Below, piece after piece: positions 45,394 through 52,343 of a DNA stretch of 64,000 nt. How positions within the stretch are numbered: the first letter of the stretch is position 1; each line of letters opens with the position of its first letter. This stretch comes from Frateuria sp. Soil773 (GTDB lineage: Bacteria > Pseudomonadota > Gammaproteobacteria > Xanthomonadales > Rhodanobacteraceae), in the NCBI RefSeq assembly GCF_001428405.1, contig NZ_LMSL01000002.1:311275-375274 (forward strand). Reading direction: 5' to 3'. The notes under the pieces were generated by a model. It saw only the letters and a program-made list of their open reading frames with translations. It did not search any database and had not been told where the DNA came from. Made by a program: the position numbers and the translations under genes.

Positions 45394-46185
45394 ATGCCGC
45401 CGAACCTGCCACCCTGTGCGCGGCTGCCGCTGCGCTTCGACGCCGAGGCCATGCGCCGGGCCGTCGATGCCCTGCCCGGCGATGCCTGGCAATCCCATTT
45501 CAACACCGGCTATTACGAGGGCGACTGGAGCGGCGTCGCGCTGCGCGCGTTCGACGACGCGCCGCTGCCGCTCGCCCCCGGCCAGGGCGCCACGCGCGAC
45601 ACCGCGCATTGCGACGCCTTCTGGAGCGCCCAGTTGCGCCGCCTGGACACCGGGCTGCGCGGCGTGCGCCTGCTGCGGCTGGGGCCGGGCGGACGCATCC
45701 GCGAGCACTGCGACTACGACCTGGGCAGGCCCGACGGCGACCTGCGCGTGCACGTCCCGATCGTCACCGACGACCGGGTCGACTTCCTGCTCGACAACCG
45801 GCGCGTGCCGATGCGGACCGGCGAATGCTGGTTCCTCGACCTGTCGCGGCCGCACCGGGTAGAGAACCACGGCGGCATCGCGCGCATCCACCTGGTGATC
45901 GACTGCCGCCGCTCGCCGTGGCTGCTGGCGCAGATCGCGGCCGGCCTGGCCGATACCCCGCCGTGCCGGCCCAGCCGCGGCGGCGAGGCGTTCGCCGCCC
46001 TGCGCGAGCGCGTGCATGCCGATCCCGCCCTGCAGGAGGCGCTCGCCGCGCAGGCCGACGCCGATGCCTTCGTCGATGCCGTGCTGGCGCTGGCGACGGA
46101 CGGCGGCCACCGCTTCGGGCGCGAGGACGTACGCGCTGCCATGGCGCAGGGGCTGCGCGACTGGAGGGAACAATGGCTGGCCTGA
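45394..46185 (+). CDS. aspartyl/asparaginyl beta-hydroxylase domain protein
   Basis: A 263-residue Fe(II)/2-oxoglutarate-dependent oxygenase of the Asp/Asn/Arg beta-hydroxylase family. The iron ligands appear as H105-x-D107 in REHCDYDLG and a distal His at 154 in PHRVENHGG; Arg164 in IARIHLVID would bind 2-oxoglutarate. HVPIVTDDRVDFLL is the typical strand between them. The C-terminal 90 residues are helical and family-specific. The start at 45394 is the ATG nearest the conserved region; an in-frame ATG at 45328 is possible. The next gene, a sulfotransferase, overlaps its 3' end by 13 bases. Confidence 0.87.
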   Translation: MPPNLPPCARLPLRFDAEAMRRAVDALPGDAWQSHFNTGYYEGDWSGVALRAFDDAPLPLAPGQGATRDTAHCDAFWSAQLRRLDTGLRGVRLLRLGPGGRIREHCDYDLGRPDGDLRVHVPIVTDDRVDFLLDNRRVPMRTGECWFLDLSRPHRVENHGGIARIHLVIDCRRSPWLLAQIAAGLADTPPCRPSRGGEAFAALRERVHADPALQEALAAQADADAFVDAVLALATDGGHRFGREDVRAAMAQGLRDWREQWLA

Positions 46186-47174
46186 CGACGGCCGACCCGG
46201 GCTCCGGCGCCCCCGACTACCGCGGCTGGCTGCCGATCCGGATCTGGCCGGTGGACGGCGCATGGACCGTGGACTGGTGCCGCTTCGGCGCCCGGCCGCT
46301 GCGCGAGCCGTTCTTCGTCGACAGCGTCGCGGCGGCCCTGCGCGAACCGTTCAACCAGGCGTTCCGCCGGCGCAGCGGCATCGACGCCCTGCTCGACTGG
46401 CAGGCGCGCAGCCCGGGCATGGCGCCGACCGCCTTCGTGTTCCACGCCTCGCGCTGCGGCTCGACCCTGCTGACGCAGACGCTGGCCGGGCTGGACAGCC
46501 ACACCGTGCTGTCCGAGCCGACGCCGCTCGACGCCGTGCTGCGCGCGCCCTACCGCGACCCGTCCGTCCTGCCGGCGCAGCCGGCCTGGACGCGCGCGCT
46601 GCTGTCCGCCCTGGGCCAGCGCCGGCGCGGCACGGAGCGCGCCCTGGTGGTCAAGCTGGACGCCTGGAACCTGTTTGAGCTGCCGCTGCTGCGGCGCTGC
46701 TTCCCCGGCACGCCCTGCCTGTTCCTCTACCGCGATCCGCTGGAGATCGCCGTGTCGCAGTTGCAGTCGCCCGGCCGGCACATGGTGCCCTGCCTGCTCG
46801 GCCCCTCGCCGCTGGCGCTGCCGGACGAGCAGGCCCTCGCCATGGAGCGGCCCGAGTTCGTGGCGCGCACGCTGGGCCGTCTGCTGGAAGCGGGGCTGGA
46901 TGCCTGCGCGCGATACGGCACGCTCGCCGTCAACTACGACGAACTGCCCGACGCCATCGGCGGCCGGCTGGCGCCCCTGCTGGGGCTGGACGACGGGCAG
47001 GCGGCACGCGCCCGCACCGGCATGACCCACCACGCCAAGCGCCCCGGCGACCTCTTCCAGCCGGACCGCTCGCGCAAGCGGCAGGCCGCCGACGACGGCA
47101 CCCGGCGGCAGGTCGCGCAGTGGACGGACGCCGCCTACGCCGCGCTGGAGGCACTGCGCCTCGCAACTGACTGA
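46173..47174 (+). CDS. sulfotransferase family protein
   Basis: A 333-residue PAPS-dependent sulfotransferase-like protein. The 5'-phosphosulfate loop is FHASRCGSTLLTQTLAG (R94, G96, S97, T98), followed by the acceptor-region SEPTPLDAVL; the 3'-phosphate motif is CLFLYRDPLEIAVSQL, with the conserved Arg-Asp-Pro and Ser. The start is ATG 46173, with GGAGGG seven bases upstream inside the hydroxylase gene; the 13-base overlap suggests translational coupling. The pair presumably modifies the same or linked substrates, which remain unknown. A perfect hairpin GCGCGGCA-AGGGA-TGCCGCGC (47175-47195) follows the stop codon. Confidence 0.87.
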   Translation: MAGLTTADPGSGAPDYRGWLPIRIWPVDGAWTVDWCRFGARPLREPFFVDSVAAALREPFNQAFRRRSGIDALLDWQARSPGMAPTAFVFHASRCGSTLLTQTLAGLDSHTVLSEPTPLDAVLRAPYRDPSVLPAQPAWTRALLSALGQRRRGTERALVVKLDAWNLFELPLLRRCFPGTPCLFLYRDPLEIAVSQLQSPGRHMVPCLLGPSPLALPDEQALAMERPEFVARTLGRLLEAGLDACARYGTLAVNYDELPDAIGGRLAPLLGLDDGQAARARTGMTHHAKRPGDLFQPDRSRKRQAADDGTRRQVAQWTDAAYAALEALRLATD

Positions 47175-47440
47175 GCGCGGCAAGGGATGCCGCGCGAGCA
47201 CACGTCCTGCGCCTCGCCTCCGTCGAGCCGACCATCAGCCTGCGCACGTCGCCGGCATCGCGCCGGCCATGCGCACAGCGTGCCACCCGCCGGCATCGGC
47301 GCCACGCGGCCGGACGCGGCCATCTCGCGCAACACGCGTGGCTCGGCACCGACAGGCCGGGCCAGACGCCGGCACCGCGCCGTGCGGATTCCCGCCAAGG
47401 CATCGACGGCCGAACGGCTCCAGCAACAAGCCGCTCCGCA

Positions 47441-48448
47441 TCAGCCCGTGGAGCCGCCCATCACCGGCAGGATCGCGCCGCTGATGTAGCTGGAGCAGCT
47501 CGGCGCGGCCAGGAACACGTAGGCCGGCGACAGTTCCTCCGGCTGCGCCGGGCGGCCCATCGGGTTGGACTTGCCGAACTCGGCGACCCGCTCCGCCGGC
47601 TGGTCGGCCGGGTTCAGCGGCGTCCACACCGGCCCCGGCGCCACCGCGTTCACGCGGATGCCGCGCGAGACCACGTTGCTCGCCAGCGACATGGTGAAGG
47701 CGTGGATCGCGCCCTTGGTCGCGGCGTAGTCGAGCAGATGCGCGTTGCCGAACAGGCCGGTCTCCGAGCCGGTGTTGATGATCGAGCAGCCGCTGCCCAG
47801 GTGCGGCAGTGCGGCCCGGGCCATGTTGAAGTAGCCGTAGACGTTGGTGCGCAGGGTCAGGTCGAAGTGCGCGTCGCTGATGTCCTCCAGGCGGCCGGCA
47901 TGCTCCTGGAACGCCGCGTTGTTGACCAGCACGTGCAGCTTGCCGAACGTCGAGATCACCTGGGTCACCGCCGCCTGGCAGAACGCGGGGTCCTTCACGT
48001 CGCCGCGGATCAGCAGGCAGCGCCGGCCTTCCTTTTCCACGTAGCGCTGGGTCGCGCGCGCGTCGTCGTCCTCGTCCAGGTAGACGATCGCCACGTCCGC
48101 GCCCTCGCGCGCATACAGCACGGCCACCGCGCGGCCGATGCCGGAATCGCCGCCGGTGATAAGCGCCACCATGCCTTCGAGCTTGCCGCTGCCGCGGTAG
48201 GTGGGCGCCTCGAACTGCGGCCGCGGATCGAGATCCGCCTCCCGCCCCGGCTTGGGCAGGTGCTGCGCCGGCAGCGGCGGCACCGGCTTGCGGCGCGGGC
48301 CGGGCGCCGCGGCCTTGCGGCCGGCCGGCTTGGCCGCCGGCTCGTCGGCATCCTTCGCGTCGGTCCGCCGCTGGATCTCGCGCTGGCGCATCACCGTCGC
48401 GCGCGTGGATTTCGAGGCGGACTTGCGGGGGGATTTCGGCTGGGCCAT
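47441..48448 (-). CDS. short-chain dehydrogenase/reductase with extended N-terminus
   Basis: A 335-residue NAD(P)-dependent SDR. The cofactor motif TGGDSGIGRAVAVLYAREG (near residue 95), NNAAFQEH, catalytic Ser in SIINTGSETGLFG, and the YAATKGAIHAF Tyr-Lys pair are present. The C-terminal PVMGGSTG ending and the leader KLEGMVALITGGDSGIG put it in the YghA/YhdF-type group of SDRs, often annotated as general stress proteins. The first about 60 residues are Lys/Arg/Ser/Pro-rich and disordered. The start at 48448 (MAQPKSPRKS) is chosen; the frame continues upstream without similarity. It diverges from the nrdA control region. Confidence 0.88.
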   Translation of the reverse strand: MAQPKSPRKSASKSTRATVMRQREIQRRTDAKDADEPAAKPAGRKAAAPGPRRKPVPPLPAQHLPKPGREADLDPRPQFEAPTYRGSGKLEGMVALITGGDSGIGRAVAVLYAREGADVAIVYLDEDDDARATQRYVEKEGRRCLLIRGDVKDPAFCQAAVTQVISTFGKLHVLVNNAAFQEHAGRLEDISDAHFDLTLRTNVYGYFNMARAALPHLGSGCSIINTGSETGLFGNAHLLDYAATKGAIHAFTMSLASNVVSRGIRVNAVAPGPVWTPLNPADQPAERVAEFGKSNPMGRPAQPEELSPAYVFLAAPSCSSYISGAILPVMGGSTG

Positions 48449-48635
48449 GGCACGGCTCCGAGGGCGACGGGGGAGTTCCGACCATAGGCGCGTCCTCGTG
48501 GCAACCGGGTGAGCGCCGGCGGCGGATTCCTTGATGGCGCGACGACGCCTGCCGCCGCCGGGCCTCGCGCATGCGGCCTGGCAGCAGCCGATCCGCATCG
48601 GCCGTCAGCCCGCGCCGGCGCTCGCGCCGCGCGGC

Positions 48636-48656
48636 TTATCCACCGGGTTGTCCACA
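48636..48656 (+). promoter_or_regulatory. two DnaA-box-like sites upstream of nrdA
   Basis: TTATCCACC (48636-48644) and TTGTCCACA (48648-48656) each match the DnaA box TTATCCACA at 8 of 9 positions. They are direct repeats 12 bases apart, just upstream of the nrdA promoter. In E. coli, DnaA controls nrdAB through two DnaA boxes in a comparable place. Here this is inference from sequence. Confidence 0.55.
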
Positions 48657-48699
48657 ATACCTTGGGTTGACCGCCACCAGCCGGCCCGATATGTTGTGT
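48652..48699 (+). promoter_or_regulatory. NrdR-box pair overlapping the nrdA promoter
   Basis: CCACAATACCTTGGGT (48652-48667) and GCCCGATATGTTGTGT (48684-48699) each agree with the 16-base NrdR consensus acaCwAtATaTwGtgt at 12 or more positions. They start 32 bases apart, with a 16-base gap, which is the three-helical-turn spacing normally seen for NrdR, the ATP/dATP-sensing repressor of ribonucleotide reductase genes. The first touches the -35 element and the second covers the -10. Confidence 0.65.
48667..48695 (+). promoter_or_regulatory. sigma70-type promoter of nrdA
   Basis: TTGACC (48667-48672, 5 of 6) and TATGTT (48690-48695, 4 of 6) have a 17-base spacer. Transcription would start near 48702, at the 5' edge of the cobalamin riboswitch, which supports the assignment. 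Confidence 0.65.
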
Positions 48700-48890
48700 C
48701 CGTCGGTGCCTTTCCCAGACCTACGGTCGGACTGGCTTAATAGGGAATCCGGTGCGAATCCGGAACTGCCCCGCAGCGGTAAGCGGAAACGAACGCCATC
48801 ACATGCACTGGCCCGCCGTGGCTGGGAAGCGAAGGCAAGTAGGCGGGTCGCAAGACCCCTGTCCGCAAGTCCGAAGACCTGCCGACACGG
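48698..48890 (+). promoter_or_regulatory. cobalamin (AdoCbl) riboswitch in the nrdA leader
   Basis: The conserved core is clear: TTAATAGGGAATCCGG near 48738, GGTGCGAATCCGGAACTG, then CCCCGCAGCGGTAAGCG near 48770, and the 3' B12 box GTCCGAAGACCTGCC (48869-48883). A GC hairpin (CGGCACGGC, 48888-48896, with GCCGTGCCG, 48902-48910) follows without a T-run, so control could be by an alternative fold rather than a plain terminator. nrdA starts 157 bases downstream. Elsewhere such elements shut off B12-independent reductases when B12 is available. Confidence 0.92.
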
Positions 48891-49046
48891 CACGGCCAAG
48901 CGCCGTGCCGAGTGGTGACGGCTTCCGCGGGGAGGCGCGTCGAGCGACGGGGCCGTCCGCCCCGTGGCGCGAGCGTCCGCGGCAACCGCCACTTCAGCCC
49001 TGCGCGCGGGAGCAGGCGGTTGATACCCAGGCCCGGAGCGTCCGAC

Positions 49047-51668
49047 ATGCAACCCCTCGACACCGCCACGCGCGAGCGCACCGCCGCCCGCGACGAACCG
49101 TCCGCCACGTTCGAAAACGCGATCTCCGGCCACGCGGCTCCCGCCGATGCGGACCGCGGCGACACCCTTCCCGCCGCTGCCGACGTGGCCGCGGCCGGCA
49201 CCGCCGAAGCGGCCATGCACGCCCCGCAGGAACCACGAACGCCCGCTTCCGGCGCGCCCGGCGAACCGTTCGCGCTCACCCCGCCGCACAGCCCCGGCCA
49301 GATGCGCGTGACCAAGCGCAACGGCGGCCAGGAAACCGTGGACGTCAACAAGATCGTGCGCGCGGTGACCCGCAGCGCCGACGGCCTGCACGCGGTCGAT
49401 CCGCTGCGCGTGGCGCTGAAGACCATCGGCGGGCTCTACGACGGCGCCACCACCGCCGAGCTGGACCAGCTCTCGATCCGCACCGCCGCCGCGCTCACCG
49501 CCGAGGAGCCCGAGTACGGCCAGCTCGCCGCGCGCCTGCTCGGCGCCTACATCGACAAGGAAGTGAGCGGGCAGGAGATCCAGAGCTTCTCGCAATCCAT
49601 CGCGCGCGGCGCCGAGCTGGGCATCCTCAACGACCGCCTGCGCGACTTCGTCGCCGCCAACGCGCGCAAGCTCAACGATGCGATCGATCCGCTCGCCACC
49701 CGCCGCTTCGAGTACTTCGGCCTGCGCACGGTGTACGACCGCTACCTGCTGCGCCATCCGCAGCAGCGCCGCGTGATCGAGACGCCGCAGTACTTCTTCA
49801 TGCGCATCGCCTGCGCGCTGGGCGGCGGCGAGATCGGCGAGACGCTGGAGCTGTACCGCCTGCTGTCCGCGCTGGAATACATCGCCAGCTCGCCCACCCT
49901 GTTCAACGCCGGCACCGCGCACGAGCAGTTGTCGTCGTGCTTCCTGCTCGACTCGCCGACCGACTCGCTGGAATCGATCTACGACAAGTACGCCGACGTG
50001 GCGAAGCTCAGCAAGTTCGCCGGTGGCATCGGCCTGGCCTATTCGCGCGTGCGTTCGCGCGGCTCGCTGATCAAGGGCACCAACGGCCACTCCAACGGCC
50101 TGGTGCCGTGGCTGAAGACGCTGGACGCCTCGGTCGCCGCGGTGAACCAGGGCGGCAAGCGCAAGGGCGCGGCCTGCGTGTACCTGGAGCCTTGGCACGC
50201 CGACATCGAGGAGTTCCTGGAGCTGCGCGACAACACCGGCGACGAGGCCCGCCGCACGCACAACCTCAACCTCGCCAACTGGATTCCCGACGAGTTCATG
50301 CGCCGGGTCGAGACCGACCGCGAGTGGTCGCTGTTCGATCCCAAGACGGTGCCGCACTTCGTGGACGGCTGGGGCGAGGCGTTCGAGGCCGCCTACCGCA
50401 AGGCCGAGGCCGACGGCCTCGCGGTGAAGACGGTGAAGGCGCGCGAGCTATACGCGCGCATGCTGCGCACGCTGGCGCAGACCGGCAACGGCTGGATGAC
50501 CTTCAAGGACCGCAGCAACGCCACCAGCAACCAGACCGCCCGGCCGGAAAACGTCATCCACCTGTCGAACCTGTGCACCGAGATCCTGGAAGTCACCAAC
50601 GCCGGCGAGACGGCGGTGTGCAACCTGGGCTCGATCAACCTGTCGCGGCACGTGGTGCCGAACGCCGACGGCAGCGTCGCCTTCGACTTCGACAAGCTCG
50701 CCGCCACCGTGCGCACCGCGGTGCGCCAGCTCGACCGCGTGATCGACCTCAACTTCTACCCCATCGATACCGCCGCCGCCGCCAACCGCAAGTGGCGCCC
50801 GGTGGGGCTGGGCGTGATGGGCCTGCAGGACGTGTTCTTCAAGCTGCGCCTGCCGTTCGACTCGGCCGAGGCGCTGGCGCTGTCCACCCGCATCGCCGAG
50901 GAGATCTACTTCCATGCGCTGTCGCAGTCGAACGAGCTGGCCGCGCAGCACGGCGCGCATCCCGGCTTCGCCGAGAGCCGCGCCGCGAACGGCGAGCTGC
51001 AGTTCGACTACTGGCCCAACGCGCAGCCGCACGACCCGGCGCGCTGGGAGGCGCTGCGCGAGGCGGTCAAGGCGAACGGGCTGCGCAACTCGCTGCTGAT
51101 CGCCATCGCGCCCACCGCCACCATCGCCTCGATCGCCGGCTGCTACGAATGCATCGAGCCGCAGGTGAGCAACCTGTTCAAGCGCGAGACGCTGTCGGGC
51201 GACTTCCTCGTCGTCAACCGCCACCTGGTCGAGGAGCTGAAGGCACTGGGCCTGTGGACCGACGCGGTCCGCGACGCGATCAAGCTGGCCGAGGGCTCGA
51301 TCCAGGGCATCGCCGCGATCCCGGAGCGGCTGCGCCAGATCTACCGCACCGTGTGGGAGCTGCCGCAGAAGGCCCTGATCGACCTCGCCGCCGCGCGCGG
51401 CGCCTACATCGACCAGAGCCAGTCGCTCAACCTGTTCATGGAAAACCCGAACATCGGCCAGCTCAGCTCGATGTACATGTACGCGTGGAAGTCCGGCATC
51501 AAGACCACCTACTACCTGCGCTCGCGGCCGGCGACGAAGATCGCCAAGACGACGGTGAGCAACAGGGCGGGCGCATTGGCGCCTGCCCCGGCCATCGATC
51601 AGGAGAAAGCCAGCGCCGCGGTGTTCTGCTCGCTGGAAAACCCCGAGTACTGCGAGGCTTGCCAGTAA
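49047..51668 (+). CDS. nrdA: class Ia ribonucleoside-diphosphate reductase, alpha subunit
   Basis: An 873-residue catalytic subunit that reduces ribonucleotides to deoxyribonucleotides in the cytoplasm. After an unusual disordered N-terminal leader of about 80 residues comes the ATP-cone (MRVTKRNGGQETVDVNKIV), then the catalytic barrel with the active-site segments ASSPTLFNAG, SSCFLLD (redox Cys), NLCTEI (radical Cys) and CNLGSINLS (second redox Cys). The C-terminal swivel pair is C869-x-x-C872 in EYCEACQ. Start 49047 is chosen because GGAG lies about nine bases upstream; a GTG at 48912 is less likely. It is controlled by the promoter, NrdR/DnaA-like sites and riboswitch ahead of it. Confidence 0.95.
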   Translation: MQPLDTATRERTAARDEPSATFENAISGHAAPADADRGDTLPAAADVAAAGTAEAAMHAPQEPRTPASGAPGEPFALTPPHSPGQMRVTKRNGGQETVDVNKIVRAVTRSADGLHAVDPLRVALKTIGGLYDGATTAELDQLSIRTAAALTAEEPEYGQLAARLLGAYIDKEVSGQEIQSFSQSIARGAELGILNDRLRDFVAANARKLNDAIDPLATRRFEYFGLRTVYDRYLLRHPQQRRVIETPQYFFMRIACALGGGEIGETLELYRLLSALEYIASSPTLFNAGTAHEQLSSCFLLDSPTDSLESIYDKYADVAKLSKFAGGIGLAYSRVRSRGSLIKGTNGHSNGLVPWLKTLDASVAAVNQGGKRKGAACVYLEPWHADIEEFLELRDNTGDEARRTHNLNLANWIPDEFMRRVETDREWSLFDPKTVPHFVDGWGEAFEAAYRKAEADGLAVKTVKARELYARMLRTLAQTGNGWMTFKDRSNATSNQTARPENVIHLSNLCTEILEVTNAGETAVCNLGSINLSRHVVPNADGSVAFDFDKLAATVRTAVRQLDRVIDLNFYPIDTAAAANRKWRPVGLGVMGLQDVFFKLRLPFDSAEALALSTRIAEEIYFHALSQSNELAAQHGAHPGFAESRAANGELQFDYWPNAQPHDPARWEALREAVKANGLRNSLLIAIAPTATIASIAGCYECIEPQVSNLFKRETLSGDFLVVNRHLVEELKALGLWTDAVRDAIKLAEGSIQGIAAIPERLRQIYRTVWELPQKALIDLAAARGAYIDQSQSLNLFMENPNIGQLSSMYMYAWKSGIKTTYYLRSRPATKIAKTTVSNRAGALAPAPAIDQEKASAAVFCSLENPEYCEACQ

Positions 51669-51675
51669 TCCCCCA

Positions 51676-51797
51676 CCGTCGTCCCAGCGAACCCCAAAAG
51701 GGGGCAAGAGCTGGAATCCAGTGCCTTTGGCTCTCGTGATGCGCAAAGGCTCTGGATTCCAGCTCTTGCCCCCTTTTGGGGTTCGCTGGAATGACGG
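51676..51797. repeat. dispersed inverted repeat, copy 6 (long-arm variant, 122 bases)
   Basis: Arms of about 46 bases (51676-51721 and 51752-51797) are nearly perfect inverted copies, extended inward by GCCTTTG (51723-51729) and CAAAGGC (51744-51750). In place of the GAAA loop each arm carries GAACCCCAAAAGGGGGCAAGA. RNA from either strand would fold into one very long hairpin directly after the nrdA stop codon. Confidence 0.92.
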
Positions 51798-51871
51798 TGA
51801 GGACGGATGCTGGATTCGGGACAGGTGTCGGATTTCAGGGCGAGGGCAAGGGCAAGTGTCGATTTCGGGAC

Positions 51872-52168
51872 TTAGCCGCAGATTTCCGTGTACAGGTCAC
51901 GCCAGTACGGATTGGACTTTTCGATGAACTCGATCTTCCACGCCCGCTTCCATGCCTTGATCGCCTTCTCGCGCACGATGGTCGATTCCATCGTGTCGTG
52001 CATTTCGAACCAGACGAGGGAGTGCACGTGGTGATGCTTCGTGAAGCCTTCGACCGCTTCGTTGCGATGCTGCCAGATGCGCGCTGGAAGATTGGAGGTC
52101 ACGCCGGCATACAGCGTGCCGTTGCGGCGACTCGCAAGCAGGTAGACGCAGGGCTGACGTTCACGCAT
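51872..52168 (-). CDS. GIY-YIG nuclease domain protein
   Basis: A 98-residue single-domain protein of the small GIY-YIG (YhbQ-like) family. CVYLLASRRNGTLYAGVTSNLPARIWQHR holds the two short motifs (VYLL and LYAGVTSNL) and the conserved Arg; the metal-binding Glu is in MESTIVREKAIKAWKR. The start at 52168 (MRERQPCVYLL) matches the usual family beginning and has GGAAGA upstream; the longer frame to 52201 runs into a repeat. It is antisense to the reductase genes, between nrdA and nrdB, with an inverted repeat on either side. Free-standing members have no settled role in bacteria. Confidence 0.88.
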   Translation of the reverse strand: MRERQPCVYLLASRRNGTLYAGVTSNLPARIWQHRNEAVEGFTKHHHVHSLVWFEMHDTMESTIVREKAIKAWKRAWKIEFIEKSNPYWRDLYTEICG

Positions 52169-52195
52169 CCCGGATTCTTCCGAACACTTCCAAGT

Positions 52196-52292
52196 CGTCA
52201 TTCCAGCGAAAGCTGGAATCCAGCGCCTTAGGCCCTCGCCACGCCACCGCGTAGGCGAAAGTCACTGGATCCCAGCTTTCGCTGGGATGACG
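52196..52292. repeat. dispersed inverted repeat, copy 7
   Basis: Arms at 52196-52223 and 52265-52292 are 28-base inverted copies with two paired differences (core CCAGC-GAAA-GCTGG; outer bases TTCC on the left and CCC on the right). It lies between the GIY-YIG gene start and nrdB. Confidence 0.9.
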
Positions 52293-52343
52293 GCAAAACA
52301 CAACCGCGCGCCTGACCGGCTGCGCCCCATGAAGGAACCTTCC

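Noticed and set aside
48912..49046. Earlier GTG start for nrdA at 48912
   Set aside because: It lies directly after the riboswitch hairpin, has no ribosome site, and the extra 45 residues are Arg/Gly-rich with the look of translated leader.
51676..52292. Repeat-flanked GIY-YIG unit as a classical insertion sequence
   Set aside because: There is no transposase, the two flanking repeats are not terminal inverted repeats of one another but separate complete hairpin elements, and no target-site duplication is visible.
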